This document shows positions 1-8,558 of a DNA stretch of 64,000 nt, one piece after another (the stretch's first letter is position 1; the number at the start of each line of letters is the position of its first letter). The position numbers and the translations under genes were made by a program. The notes beneath the pieces are model-generated. The model saw nothing but the letters and a program-made list of their open reading frames with translations. It had not been told where the DNA came from and made no database searches. The stretch comes from Sphingobacterium gobiense (GTDB taxonomy: Bacteria; Bacteroidota; Bacteroidia; Sphingobacteriales; Sphingobacteriaceae), in the NCBI RefSeq assembly GCF_002980575.1, contig NZ_PVBS01000005.1, positions 186,001 to 250,000 on the forward strand. The letters are read 5' to 3'.

Positions 1-1023
1 CAATATATTCCTACCGATCAACAAAAAACGGGAATACCCCTTATCTACGGCGAACATCTTTCTCACACCTTCCATGCGAAGCAGAATGTTGTAGCGGTTG
101 ATAAGGTTGATTTCGGTATCGCTGAGGGAAAGATCACAGCGATTATCGGAGAATCAGGAAGTGGTAAAAGCACGTTGTTAAAACTTATATACGGTCTATT
201 AGAGCCTTCTTCAGGGGAAGTTCGCTATCGCGGCTGGTTAGTTCCCACCCGAAAAGACAAACTTATCCCAGGGCATGATGCTATGAAATTAGTATCACAG
301 GGATTTGATGATCTCAATCTGTATGCAAAAGTCTGGGATAACATCGCGTCCCAGTTGCCCAACACCAATCTTTCGCTGAAAGAGTCCAAGACACGTGAAA
401 CACTAGACAGACTAAATATTCTTCATCTTGGCCAACAACGGGTGGCCGATTTGAGTGGCGGAGAAAAACAACGGGTGGCTATTGCGCGTGCTTTGGTGAA
501 CGAGCCGGAAGTGCTACTCATGGATGAACCCTTCAACCAAGTAGACGCCGCATTTCGAGATGCATTACAACAAGATATTCGACTGATCGTAGAAGAAACG
601 GGCATTACGGTACTTTTGGTTTCCCATGATCCTACCGAGGTTCTTGCCATGGCCGATGAATTAATCGTCATGAAAAATGCGAAAATAATGGAGCAAGGGT
701 CCCCGACAAGGCTTTATTACGAACCGACCCATAGCTACACGGCACAACTTCTTGCAAAAAGCAATATATTATCCTCCGACCAAGCCGCTCTCCTGGGAAT
801 TTCATCACACCATACTATTGGGATTCATCAGGAGGATGTCGCTTTTGAAGAACATACACAAGGGGAGTTTCAAGTAAAAGATATACGTTTCCGTGGCTTC
901 TACAAAGAATTGGTGTTAAATAACAGACAGCTTGCTTTGCATGCCATTTTACACCCGTTATCCAATATCGCCATCGGCAGTAACGTAGTAGTTACTATTA
1001 AAAAATATATTACGTTTTATTAA
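1..1023 (+). CDS. ABC transporter ATP-binding protein with C-terminal TOBE-like domain (5' end outside window)
   Basis: The frame is open from the first base, so the start lies upstream of the window; 340 codons are visible. Counting from base 1, Walker A GESGSGKST is at codons 50-58, the signature LSGGEKQR at about 151, Walker B VLLMDEP at about 171 and the switch histidine in LLVSHD near 210. An internal TTG at 175 lies after Walker A and cannot be the true start. The last ~75 residues look like a TOBE-type substrate-sensing domain, as in the PotA/FbpC class of import ATPases (spermidine, iron or other small solutes). The ATPase would power a permease at the inner membrane, but no permease or binding protein is in the window, so the substrate is unknown. 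It converges with the hydrolase gene at 1044. ATPase call is firm, transport specificity is not. Confidence 0.9.
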   Translation, partial: QYIPTDQQKTGIPLIYGEHLSHTFHAKQNVVAVDKVDFGIAEGKITAIIGESGSGKSTLLKLIYGLLEPSSGEVRYRGWLVPTRKDKLIPGHDAMKLVSQGFDDLNLYAKVWDNIASQLPNTNLSLKESKTRETLDRLNILHLGQQRVADLSGGEKQRVAIARALVNEPEVLLMDEPFNQVDAAFRDALQQDIRLIVEETGITVLLVSHDPTEVLAMADELIVMKNAKIMEQGSPTRLYYEPTHSYTAQLLAKSNILSSDQAALLGISSHHTIGIHQEDVAFEEHTQGEFQVKDIRFRGFYKELVLNNRQLALHAILHPLSNIAIGSNVVVTIKKYITFY

Positions 1024-1043
1024 AACCTCGGTGTACCCGGCTC

Positions 1044-1886
1044 TTATTTTAAATCCTCTAACCACGTAAACATGGCTTCTGACCATTTTTTAGCATCGGT
1101 TCTATTATGCAAGCCAAAACCATGCCCACCGGTCTTATAGACGAATATTTCATTGATAACACCTTCCCTATCCAGTGCTTCTTGGTAACGCAAGGCGTTG
1201 GCGATGAGCACCGTTTTATCGTCTTCGGCGTGCACTAAAAAAGTAGGAGGTGTGTTCTTTGACACCTGTTTTTCCAAAGAAAAATACACAGAATCTTCTG
1301 TTTCGGGATGTTCTCCTATCAAATTTTTCTTGGATCCCTTATGCGTAATCTCATCATCCATCGAAATAACGGGATAAATCAATACGGAAAAATCAGGTGC
1401 TAAATTAATAGCATGCTTATTCTCAATTTTCACATCATCAAAATGATTTGACAGTGATGAAGCCAAGTGGCCTCCGGCTGAAAAGCCTATTACACCGACC
1501 TTGTCAAAGTCATAATGTTCTCTAATACATTGCATACTGCGTTGGGCATCCTGTAAAGGCCCTATCTTTCGTACCTTCATATACTCATCTTTAGGTAAGC
1601 GGTAATACAGCACGAATGCACTGTAACCCTGCTCATTAAACGCCTTAGCTATTTCATGTCCTTCGTGGTTAATCGCCACATGGGAATATCCACCTCCAGG
1701 AATCACCAATACAGCCTGTTTTGCACTAGGCAACTCGTATTTATACAAAACAGGAACATTCTCCGCTCCCAAAGCTTCAGCTGATTTTGTTGCGTTCGGG
1801 ATTATGGAATACAATGCAACTTTTTCCTGCGCTAACGTATAATAATTTAATAACACCACAAATAGTAAAGAATAAATAAACCTCAT
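1044..1886 (-). CDS. secreted alpha/beta hydrolase, esterase/acetyl-xylan-esterase-like
   Basis: This 280-residue protein begins with a signal peptide (residues 1-19, hydrophobic core then ...LAQ). It has the alpha/beta-hydrolase landmarks in order: an oxyanion-type GGGYSH segment near residue 65, the nucleophile elbow GFSAGGH near 135, an acid in HAEDDKT near 220 and the catalytic histidine in GGHGFGL near 255. This is the BD-FAE/acetyl-xylan-esterase-like subgroup. It probably removes ester groups from sugars or polysaccharides in the periplasm; the substrate is inferred from the family only. It starts 4 bp after the alanine dehydrogenase stop on the same strand and may be co-transcribed with it, although no functional link is obvious. 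Confidence 0.85.
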   Translation of the reverse strand: MRFIYSLLFVVLLNYYTLAQEKVALYSIIPNATKSAEALGAENVPVLYKYELPSAKQAVLVIPGGGYSHVAINHEGHEIAKAFNEQGYSAFVLYYRLPKDEYMKVRKIGPLQDAQRSMQCIREHYDFDKVGVIGFSAGGHLASSLSNHFDDVKIENKHAINLAPDFSVLIYPVISMDDEITHKGSKKNLIGEHPETEDSVYFSLEKQVSKNTPPTFLVHAEDDKTVLIANALRYQEALDREGVINEIFVYKTGGHGFGLHNRTDAKKWSEAMFTWLEDLK

Positions 1887-1890
1887 TTTT

Positions 1891-3102
1891 CTATTGATTA
1901 GCTACGATAATTAAATCCAGATCTTTCGAGGGCAAATTAAACTTTTCGGCAATGTCTTTGTTTGTCAACATCCCCTGATAGAGATAGACTGCACTGCGAA
2001 TACATTTATCAGACCATATCATATTATTCATACCCCCGCATTCTCCAATCTGTAGGAGCAGGGGTGTCATAATGTTTGTGAGCGCGTAGGTCGCCGTACG
2101 AGCCACACGCGATGCAATATTAGGGACACAATAATGTATCACGTCGTATTTCCGGAATACGGGTTGGTCAAGGGTAGTCACTTCGGACGTTTCGAAACAT
2201 CCACCTTGATCGATGCTGACGTCAATGAGCACAGAATTTGGTTTCATTTTGGAAACGGTGTCTTCCGAGATGATACAAGGAGAACGACCGTTCTTCGAGC
2301 GCACAGCTCCAATAACAACATCACAAGATCTAATTGCTTTATTTAATACAATCGGTTGTATAACCGAGGTAAAAACGCGGCTTCCTACATTATTTTGTAG
2401 TCTGCGTAATCGGTATACAGAACTATCAAATACTTTAACCTGTGCTCCGAGAGCGATAGCGGCACGAGCGGCGTATTCACCTACCGTACCTGCACCAATA
2501 ATCACCATTTCTGTAGGAGGAACACCCGTAATACCCCCTAGCATCAGCCCCTTTCCATCAAAAATATTACTAAGATACTCTGCTGCAATAAGCACGGAAG
2601 TTGCACCCACAATTTCACTCATGGCACGTACAACGGTCAAATGCCCACCCTCATCTTGCAAGTATTCATAGGAGATCGCTGTGATTTGCTTGCGCATTAA
2701 GCCCTGTAACACAGACAACTTCATTAGCGAGGGCTGATGGGAGGACAGCAAGACCTGCTTATTTCTCATCATGTTCACCTCCTCTAAGGTTGGGCTCGCG
2801 ATTTTAATTACGATATCGCATTGAAACACCTCTTGTTTATCACGGCTAATCCGCGCACCTTGTTCGCTATAATGGGTGTCTAGAAAGTTTGAAGCATCGC
2901 CAGCCCCCGACTCAATAATTACCTCGTGACCGTATTCAATGAGCAAAGCAACAGATAATGGTGTTAGGGGTATCCGCTTTTCCTGTAATGATATTTCTTT
3001 CGGCACCCCAATTTTTAATGTGTGCCGACTTTTACCCACACTTGCCAATGCTTCTTTCGGTTGAAATATCGCCTTGTGGGCAATTTTTGACATATCGTTC
3101 AT
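1891..3102 (-). CDS. ald: alanine dehydrogenase
   Basis: The 403-residue protein belongs to the alanine dehydrogenase/transhydrogenase-alpha family. It catalyses L-alanine + NAD+ to pyruvate, ammonia and NADH in the cytoplasm. Visible landmarks are KEISLQEKRIPLTP with the substrate-binding arginine (about residue 42), the lysine in VIKIASPT (~100), the histidine in LSSHQPS (~120), the Rossmann dinucleotide site VIIGAGTVGEYAARAA (~200) and the aspartate of LIDVSIDQGG (~295). It is longer at the N-terminus than the ~370-residue enzymes of Bacillus, a form common in Bacteroidota. A second in-frame ATG lies three codons downstream. An alanine:cation symporter is encoded at 8559-10007, so the region covers uptake and deamination of alanine, although the genes are not in one operon. 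Confidence 0.9.
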   Translation of the reverse strand: MNDMSKIAHKAIFQPKEALASVGKSRHTLKIGVPKEISLQEKRIPLTPLSVALLIEYGHEVIIESGAGDASNFLDTHYSEQGARISRDKQEVFQCDIVIKIASPTLEEVNMMRNKQVLLSSHQPSLMKLSVLQGLMRKQITAISYEYLQDEGGHLTVVRAMSEIVGATSVLIAAEYLSNIFDGKGLMLGGITGVPPTEMVIIGAGTVGEYAARAAIALGAQVKVFDSSVYRLRRLQNNVGSRVFTSVIQPIVLNKAIRSCDVVIGAVRSKNGRSPCIISEDTVSKMKPNSVLIDVSIDQGGCFETSEVTTLDQPVFRKYDVIHYCVPNIASRVARTATYALTNIMTPLLLQIGECGGMNNMIWSDKCIRSAVYLYQGMLTNKDIAEKFNLPSKDLDLIIVANQ

Positions 3103-3214
3103 GCTACAATCATATCTGTTTTTAAACTAGTGAATTTAGAGATTATTCTTGATATTTGGGGAATCAGATTCATAAATCCTTTTTTTTTTATACTTTTACA
3201 ATCTATGTAAAAAT

Positions 3215-5146
3215 ATGTCAATGCAAAAGTTTCCTGTTTTTAATCAAATTGGCATTGTTCCGAGATGGACTATTTTTATTTTTGACTTAGCTATTGCAGC
3301 TATAGCCTTTGTATTCGCTTACGGCTTATTCCAGTCGTTCAATATACAGGCGTATGCCCAATCACGTTTTGCGGTCGAATTGATTTACTGTTTAGGTATT
3401 ACCTCTTTTTCCTTCCTGATTTTCAAACTCTATTCGGGCATTGTCCGCTATACCAGTGCCGTTGATTCCATCCGCATATTATCTACGTTGCTTTTTAACG
3501 TCATTATTCTGTTCGCTATTAAGTTGGTTATGATTGCTTGCAACGTTCCGACACTTATTCCCGTTAATGTCATCATCGTATATAGCCTGTTTGCGTTTAC
3601 CGGCTTAACAACCTATCGAACATTAATTAAAATATTTTTTCAATATAATAAAACTAAGTCTTCGGATAAAAAAAATGTGGTTGTATATGGTGCCGGTGAT
3701 TTAGGCATAGCAGTAAAACGTACCTTTGACCATGACCTCAAGTCCAACAAATACATCGTTGCCTATCTCGATGATGACGAAACTAAGATCGACAAATATA
3801 TTGACGGTATTAAAATTTTCAGTTCAAAGGATCTTGGCGGTTTGATCGATCGATTGGCTATCGATGAATTAATTTTTGCCTCGCACAGAATCAGTACAGA
3901 AAAAAAGAATCAGGTTATTGATATTTGCCTAGAGCAAAAGATAAATGTGCTTACCCTCCCCCCAGTTAGCGAAATCATCAACGGCACCGTTTCGCCCACA
4001 CAAATCACGAAAGTTAAAATCGAAGATTTATTGGAACGAGCTCCTATAAAACTGAACAACGGAACACTTTTAGAACAATTAAGAGGGAAACGTATCTTGG
4101 TAACAGGTGCCGCAGGTTCTATCGGAAGTGAAATTGCTAAACAACTGGGATATTTCGAACCGCAACTTATTATCTTATGCGATCAAGCAGAATCCCCTTT
4201 ACATAACCTACATTTAGACCTACAGGAGCGGTTTAAAGGCCAGGCCTATCAAGCTTTCATTGCGGATGTGAAAAATGAGGGACGAATGCGGACACTGTTT
4301 GAAACATTTAAACCTCAATATGTTTATCATGCGGCAGCATACAAGCACGTACCCATGATGGAAAACCATCCTATTGAAGGTATACGGACGAATGTGTTCG
4401 GTACATTTACTTTAGCAAATCTTGCAATCGAGTTTGACGTATCGAAATTTGTTTTTGTTTCTACTGATAAAGCTGTCAACCCTACTAATGTCATGGGGGC
4501 GACCAAGCGTATTGCCGAAATGTACGTGCAGTCCTTAAACAACAATTTGGCCGTAAGTCGTCCAAATGCAAAGACCCGATTTATAACGACACGCTTTGGG
4601 AATGTTCTGGGATCAAATGGCTCCGTTATTCCACGTTTTCGAGAGCAAATCGAAAAGGGGGGACCACTTACAGTGACGCATCCGGAGATCACACGCTATT
4701 TCATGACCATTCCCGAAGCGTGTCAATTAGTTATCGAAGCAGGATCCATGGGGAATGGAGGAGAGATATTCGTATTTGACATGGGAAAATCAGTCAAGAT
4801 AGTTGATCTTGCCGAAAAAATGATCAAACTTTCAGGCTTTATTCCTTACCAAGATATCGATATTAAGTTTACAGGACTACGTCCGGGTGAAAAATTATAC
4901 GAGGAATTGCTTAACGATCTTGAAAACACCCTCCCTACTCATCACCAAAAAATTATGATTGCAAAGGTCCGAGAAAATAATTTTTCATTGGTCAGCGAAC
5001 AACTCAATCGTCTCTTTGAGGCCGCTATAACAGACAATAACGTGGAGGCTGTTCGTCAGATGAAAGCTATCGTTCCCGAATTTAAGAGTCAAAACTCAAT
5101 CTATGAGCAGCTCGACGGTAACATTTCACCTACCACCACCGGATAG
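3215..5146 (+). CDS. membrane-bound nucleoside-diphosphate-sugar 4,6-dehydratase (CapD/WbpM-like)
   Basis: The 643-residue protein has four predicted N-terminal membrane helices (about residues 15-140), a first nucleotide-binding fold with VVYGAGDLGIAVKR near residue 150, and a C-terminal extended short-chain dehydrogenase domain starting with TGAAGSIGSE near 297. The active-site stretch STDKAVNPT...NVMGATKR (~415-434) carries Met where ordinary SDRs have the catalytic Tyr, as is normal for the WbpM/FlaA1/CapD group of UDP-GlcNAc dehydratases. It probably makes the keto-sugar precursor of 6-deoxy or bacillosamine-type sugars for surface polysaccharide. It stands alone between divergent ald and the TPR gene, not inside a visible capsule cluster. 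Two in-frame ATGs (3215, 3221) are both possible starts. Confidence 0.88.
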   Translation: MSMQKFPVFNQIGIVPRWTIFIFDLAIAAIAFVFAYGLFQSFNIQAYAQSRFAVELIYCLGITSFSFLIFKLYSGIVRYTSAVDSIRILSTLLFNVIILFAIKLVMIACNVPTLIPVNVIIVYSLFAFTGLTTYRTLIKIFFQYNKTKSSDKKNVVVYGAGDLGIAVKRTFDHDLKSNKYIVAYLDDDETKIDKYIDGIKIFSSKDLGGLIDRLAIDELIFASHRISTEKKNQVIDICLEQKINVLTLPPVSEIINGTVSPTQITKVKIEDLLERAPIKLNNGTLLEQLRGKRILVTGAAGSIGSEIAKQLGYFEPQLIILCDQAESPLHNLHLDLQERFKGQAYQAFIADVKNEGRMRTLFETFKPQYVYHAAAYKHVPMMENHPIEGIRTNVFGTFTLANLAIEFDVSKFVFVSTDKAVNPTNVMGATKRIAEMYVQSLNNNLAVSRPNAKTRFITTRFGNVLGSNGSVIPRFREQIEKGGPLTVTHPEITRYFMTIPEACQLVIEAGSMGNGGEIFVFDMGKSVKIVDLAEKMIKLSGFIPYQDIDIKFTGLRPGEKLYEELLNDLENTLPTHHQKIMIAKVRENNFSLVSEQLNRLFEAAITDNNVEAVRQMKAIVPEFKSQNSIYEQLDGNISPTTTG

Positions 5147-5231
5147 ACAACAAAATGTTTACTAAATTTATACTTGAAAAGCATAGATTAACGTGAATAT
5201 CCACTATTGTCAGTAAAATACCACAGAAAAC

Positions 5232-5261
5232 TTGTAATAAAATTTTAAAAGTGTAATTTTG
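5232..5261 (+). promoter_or_regulatory. Bacteroidota-type promoter for the TPR gene
   Basis: TTG at 5232-5234 and TAATTTTG at 5254-5261 are separated by 19 bp, matching the Bacteroidota housekeeping consensus TTTG-N19-TAnnTTTG. The predicted transcript would start near 5268, about 25 nt upstream of the ATG at 5292. Confidence 0.6.
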
Positions 5262-5291
5262 CGTTCCATATTTATTATACGATAACAACAA

Positions 5292-5963
5292 ATGTCAAAT
5301 AAAAACGTAAATCAAACTGAACCTAAAAAACCTTCAGGTTCATTTTTTCAGGATAATCAAAAAAGTATTGCTTTCATTGTTGGTGGTATCATTCTTTTGA
5401 TTTTACTGTACCTAGGTTATCAGCGATTGTACCTAGCTCCTCGCGCCGAAAAGGCAGCAAATCAACTATATAAAGCAGAAGAATATGCTGCAATTGACTC
5501 CCTACAAGCCAAAGCTATTGAAGGAGACGGTTCATTTTTAGGTTTTAAGGAAATCGCAGAAGAATATTCCAATACGAAATCTGCTAATATTGCAAATGCT
5601 TATCTAGGTGGATTGTACCTACGTCAAGGAAATTTTCAGGAGGCAATAAAACATCTTCAAAAATATTCGGATACAGGAAGCGATATTTTAGATCCATTGG
5701 TTACGGGATTAATTGGAGATGCATATTCAGAATCTAAAGATTACAAAAGTGCGGCTAATCACTACAAAAAAGCGGCGCAGAAAAGCAAAAACACCTATAC
5801 AACTCCCTTATTCCTTAAAAAATTAGGTTTAGTATACGAAGCGTTAGAAGATTTCAAAAACGCGGAACAGGCTTATCAATCAATCAAATCCGACTATCCA
5901 AATAGTCCCGAAGCGAACATGATTGATGGCCTTATAGCACGTACTCAGGCAAAACAACAATAA
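5292..5963 (+). CDS. membrane-anchored tetratricopeptide-repeat protein
   Basis: The 223-residue protein has a hydrophilic N-terminus, one membrane helix (about residues 28-47, IAFIVGGIILLILLYLGY) and then helical repeats, including NIANAYLGGLYLRQGNFQEA and TPLFLKKLGLVYEALEDFKN, that fit TPR units at about residues 95-215. The topology resembles YfgM-type proteins, with the TPR part facing the periplasm. Its target is not known. It has its own promoter and a strong terminator after it at 5986, so it is probably monocistronic even though ribH follows closely, a gene order I recognise from other Bacteroidota. Confidence 0.8.
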   Translation: MSNKNVNQTEPKKPSGSFFQDNQKSIAFIVGGIILLILLYLGYQRLYLAPRAEKAANQLYKAEEYAAIDSLQAKAIEGDGSFLGFKEIAEEYSNTKSANIANAYLGGLYLRQGNFQEAIKHLQKYSDTGSDILDPLVTGLIGDAYSESKDYKSAANHYKKAAQKSKNTYTTPLFLKKLGLVYEALEDFKNAEQAYQSIKSDYPNSPEANMIDGLIARTQAKQQ

Positions 5964-5985
5964 GAAATAGCTCATTAGAGGATAT

Positions 5986-6017
5986 AGGCTGCTTATTTTT
6001 TGTAAGCAGCCTTTTTT
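5986..6017 (+). terminator. intrinsic terminator after the TPR gene
   Basis: A 10-bp perfect stem (5986-5995 with 6003-6012) with a 7-nt loop is followed by a run of T residues. The ribH promoter elements overlap its 3' half. Confidence 0.8.
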
Positions 6018-6028
6018 ATTTATCTTTG
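6000..6028 (+). promoter_or_regulatory. ribH promoter, -7 box almost touching the start codon
   Basis: TTG at 6000-6002 and TATCTTTG at 6021-6028 are 18 bp apart. The -7 box ends 4 nt before the annotated ATG at 6033, so transcription should begin at or just inside the annotated start codon. Either the mRNA is leaderless or translation starts at the in-frame ATG at 6045. Confidence 0.55.
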
Positions 6029-6032
6029 CCCT

Positions 6033-6521
6033 ATGTCTAGTAGCATGAAGAATTTGTCAGACTTCTCACATATTGAAGTTGGCAACGCGAAGGGTTTGAA
6101 ATTTGCAGTCGTCGTTTCCCAATGGAATGCCCAAGTTACGGGATCCTTGTTAGATGGCGCCCTGCAAGGTTTACAGCAGCACGGAACTGTAGAAAATGAT
6201 ATTGATATTATCCATGTTCCCGGTAGTTATGAATTGATTTCCGGAGCTGATATAGCACTTCGTAATAAATCGTTTGATGCAATTATATGTCTTGGTTGCG
6301 TCATTCAAGGTGAAACAAGGCATTTTGACTTTATATGTGACGCCGTAGGAAACGGTATCGCAAACGTTGCTATCAAACATAATAAACCAGTTATTTTCGG
6401 CGTATTAACAACAGATAATATAGAACAGGCTCTGGATCGGGCTGGAGGAAAACATGGTAACAAGGGAGAAGAAGCTGCCGTTACAGCAATCCAAATGGCA
6501 CTCATCAGTAAACAATACTAG
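6033..6521 (+). CDS. ribH: 6,7-dimethyl-8-ribityllumazine synthase
   Basis: This 162-residue enzyme condenses 3,4-dihydroxy-2-butanone 4-phosphate with 5-amino-6-ribitylamino-uracil, the penultimate step of riboflavin synthesis, in an icosahedral or pentameric cytosolic assembly. Signature segments are VVVSQWNAQVTGSLLDGA (substrate pocket), VPGSYEL, the GCVIQGETRHFDFI stretch with the catalytic histidine, FGVLTTDNIEQALDRAGG and the C-terminal NKGEEAA. Length fits the family. Start choice is uncertain: ATG 6033 gives an MSSSMKN leader, ATG 6045 gives MKNLSDF and lies about 10 nt after the expected transcription start. No FMN riboswitch is visible upstream; the space is filled by the preceding terminator and the promoter. 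Confidence 0.95.
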   Translation: MSSSMKNLSDFSHIEVGNAKGLKFAVVVSQWNAQVTGSLLDGALQGLQQHGTVENDIDIIHVPGSYELISGADIALRNKSFDAIICLGCVIQGETRHFDFICDAVGNGIANVAIKHNKPVIFGVLTTDNIEQALDRAGGKHGNKGEEAAVTAIQMALISKQY

Positions 6522-6559
6522 TGGTTGTTGCATTATCCTTAAATAGGAAGGAATCAACT

Positions 6560-7285
6560 ATGAAAACATTCCTAATAGCAATTATTATCGGGGTACTTTC
6601 CTTTTCTCATGTCATTATATCGGCACAGGAGGAGCAGGAAGTGAGCAAGGTCCTATTGAAAGGAATCGGTGGAAAGAACAAGTGGGACAGTACAAACTAT
6701 ATTCTCTTTACGGTAAATGGAAACGACGCAAAATACTTTCAAGATGCACGAAAGTTTATCATCAATACGAAGTCGGGACAAGCACGTTTCGAAGGCAAAA
6801 CTAACGACGGAAATAACATTGTATCCCTGTTCAACTTTAAAACAGGTAAACTAGCTAAGTTTTTTATCAACGGCAAAGAAGTAACACAGACGGGCTCCGA
6901 AACAAACGAGCATTTTACCAAAATTAACGAGCAGTTCATAAGGGACTATACTTTTCTTTTTCTGCCTGTGTTGATCGAGCAACCCGAAACAAAAACAGGG
7001 AAGATATCTACTAAGATTTTTAATGCAGAAAAGCTAAATTCGCTTTCCTTTCAATTAAAAGGAGGTGTATCAGGCGAGGTATTATTTAGTGGTGAAACGG
7101 GATGGATTAAACAATTTGTCAATAAAGAAGGCCACACGTATCTTGTAAACGGCTACAAGGATATAGGTGGCGGGTTATTCCTGCCTACCAGTTTTAAGAA
7201 CCTAAAGAATAATGAAAAGAGTGTAATATTTTCCACCGTAGCGGCATTTACGGAAATGGAAGAGTCGAGGTTTTCAACATTGTAA
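6560..7285 (+). CDS. secreted protein of unknown function
   Basis: The 241-residue protein starts at ATG 6560, chosen over the upstream in-frame GTG at 6521 because it is preceded by AGGAAGGA and opens directly with a signal peptide (MKTFLIAIIIG...ISAQ, cleavage around residue 21). The GTG overlaps the ribH stop and would put 13 extra residues before the signal. The mature part is rich in beta-strand-like stretches (YILFTVNGNDAKYF, LSFQLKGGVSGEVLFSGE) and ends in MEESRFSTL; I recognise no catalytic motif. The strand-rich pattern recalls outer-membrane lipoprotein carrier-like folds, but that is only an impression. It follows ribH by 38 bp on the same strand and could be read through from it. 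Confidence 0.75.
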   Translation: MKTFLIAIIIGVLSFSHVIISAQEEQEVSKVLLKGIGGKNKWDSTNYILFTVNGNDAKYFQDARKFIINTKSGQARFEGKTNDGNNIVSLFNFKTGKLAKFFINGKEVTQTGSETNEHFTKINEQFIRDYTFLFLPVLIEQPETKTGKISTKIFNAEKLNSLSFQLKGGVSGEVLFSGETGWIKQFVNKEGHTYLVNGYKDIGGGLFLPTSFKNLKNNEKSVIFSTVAAFTEMEESRFSTL

Positions 7286-7380
7286 TCTTCCACTATTTCT
7301 CGTGGGAAATGGCTTTTATAACGTCCAAGCGTAATTATTATCTTATTTTCTCCATCTGAAAACTATTTTTTCAATTTTAT

Positions 7381-7411
7381 TTTGTACAATAAATAATCAT
7401 TTCTATATTTG
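7381..7411 (+). promoter_or_regulatory. consensus Bacteroidota promoter for tRNA-Glu
   Basis: TTTG at 7381-7384, 19 bp, then TATATTTG at 7404-7411: an exact match to TTTG-N19-TAnnTTTG. The tRNA begins 19 bp after the box. This is the clearest promoter in the window and supports the phylum assignment. Confidence 0.8.
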
Positions 7412-7430
7412 CACACCGAAACACAAAAAC

Positions 7431-7502
7431 GGCCCGTTCGTCTAGGGGTTAGGACGCAAGATTTTCATTCTTGAAACAGGGGTTCGATTCCCCTACGGGC
7501 TA
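7431..7502 (+). tRNA. tRNA-Glu (anticodon UUC)
   Basis: The 72-nt cloverleaf has an acceptor stem GGCCCGT/ACGGGCT (first pair G-U, the rest Watson-Crick), the anticodon stem CAAGA/TCTTG at 7457-7461 and 7469-7473 with loop TTTTCAT, anticodon TTC at 7464-7466, and a T arm with the GGTTCGATTCC core. The discriminator is A at 7502 and no CCA is encoded. It is followed within 20 bp by a strong terminator, so it is a single-tRNA transcript. Confidence 0.95.
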
Positions 7503-7519
7503 CAGACAACAAAGTCAAA

Positions 7520-7573
7520 GCACAAACGAAAAAACGCTGTAAACAAGAGTCTACAGCGTTTTTTCGTTTGTGC
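7520..7573. terminator. bidirectional terminator, 22-bp perfect inverted repeat
   Basis: Arms 7520-7541 and 7552-7573 are perfect reverse complements of each other around a 10-nt loop, with A-rich and T-rich tracts in the arms. It separates tRNA-Glu from the convergent universal stress protein gene and should stop transcription from both sides. Confidence 0.85.
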
Positions 7574-7616
7574 CAATTCACTACTATTTTATTCACTAAA
7601 TCGCTTCAAGCAATCA

Positions 7617-8468
7617 TTACTCCGTATCTTCAGACGTTAACAAAACGGGTGTTTGAGGGTTAAGAACAATGGTCCTTGCTAAGCTTTTGTGTAACAGTTT
7701 CTTGAAAAAACTTCTTGCGTCGACAAGTGTAACGAGGGTCATGTCAGCATTCAGCTGTTTGAGGATGTCGTTTACGGCATCCACATTTTCGGGTACGTGA
7801 GCGAGTTCCGTGGACAGATTATCCAAAGGCGTCTCGTTCTCCAATACCGCTTTCCATTCTTCTAAACGCTGTCGGTCGCTTTCTGCCGGCTCATCTTCCG
7901 ACTCATGGATATGAACCAAGGTACAGGATGGTCGCATATGGCCAAACAAGGAATTAAAGCTAGTAAGACTCTTGACATCCCCCTGCTGATAGTCACTGAA
8001 GAACACAACGTGCTCCAATTTGAAAGCATTTTTTGTATGCTCCGGGACGATCAATAACGGACGGGACACATCCTTCGCTACGTCATAGGTATTATTACCC
8101 AACAGGTCCTGCCTTCTGCCAGATTCTCCTTGGGCGCCCATAATTACCAGCTGAACGCTGTTTTCCGCAATATAATCATTGACGGCGTCCAGTAGGCTGC
8201 TTTTTTTGACGGCGCTCGAGGCCACTTGTATCTCCGAAACATTATTCAGCTTGCCCATAAACTCGGCAAGTCCGTCTTCTGCCCGTAGTTTCGCCTGCTG
8301 CTCGTCCGTCTCATTGGCTCCCGAGGTCTGGAAGGCTGACGTGAACGACTGGTAGACGTGAAGGATATAGACGTCTGTCCCCATTTGCTGGGCAAGTTCT
8401 ATGGCATAACGTGCAGCTGTTAGCGAATTGTTTGAAAAGTCTGTGGGTACCAAAATGGTTTGCTTCAT
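7617..8468 (-). CDS. tandem-domain universal stress protein
   Basis: The 283-residue protein holds two Usp (adenine-nucleotide alpha-hydrolase-like) domains, about residues 1-145 and 150-283. The first begins TILVPTDFSNNSLTAARYA and ends with the ATP-loop-like stretch GAQGESGRRQDLLGNNT, where the final GS/GT of the G-2x-G-9x-G(S/T) motif is GN. The second is diverged and has no clear nucleotide motif. Members of this family accumulate under starvation or redox stress; the exact role is unknown. It lies about 90 bp after the alanine:cation symporter on the same strand and may share its transcript. A second tandem Usp is encoded at 16380. Confidence 0.88.
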   Translation of the reverse strand: MKQTILVPTDFSNNSLTAARYAIELAQQMGTDVYILHVYQSFTSAFQTSGANETDEQQAKLRAEDGLAEFMGKLNNVSEIQVASSAVKKSSLLDAVNDYIAENSVQLVIMGAQGESGRRQDLLGNNTYDVAKDVSRPLLIVPEHTKNAFKLEHVVFFSDYQQGDVKSLTSFNSLFGHMRPSCTLVHIHESEDEPAESDRQRLEEWKAVLENETPLDNLSTELAHVPENVDAVNDILKQLNADMTLVTLVDARSFFKKLLHKSLARTIVLNPQTPVLLTSEDTE

Positions 8469-8558
8469 ATCTGTTTTTTTTTACCGCCTCGTATATTACA
8501 CCAACGGGCTATTCCACCAAAAATACAAAGCCTTGATGGTTTTGGCAAGTAGAGAACG

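Noticed and set aside
5964..6032. FMN riboswitch before ribH
   Set aside because: The 69-bp gap holds only the previous gene's terminator and the promoter; there is no room for an RFN element.
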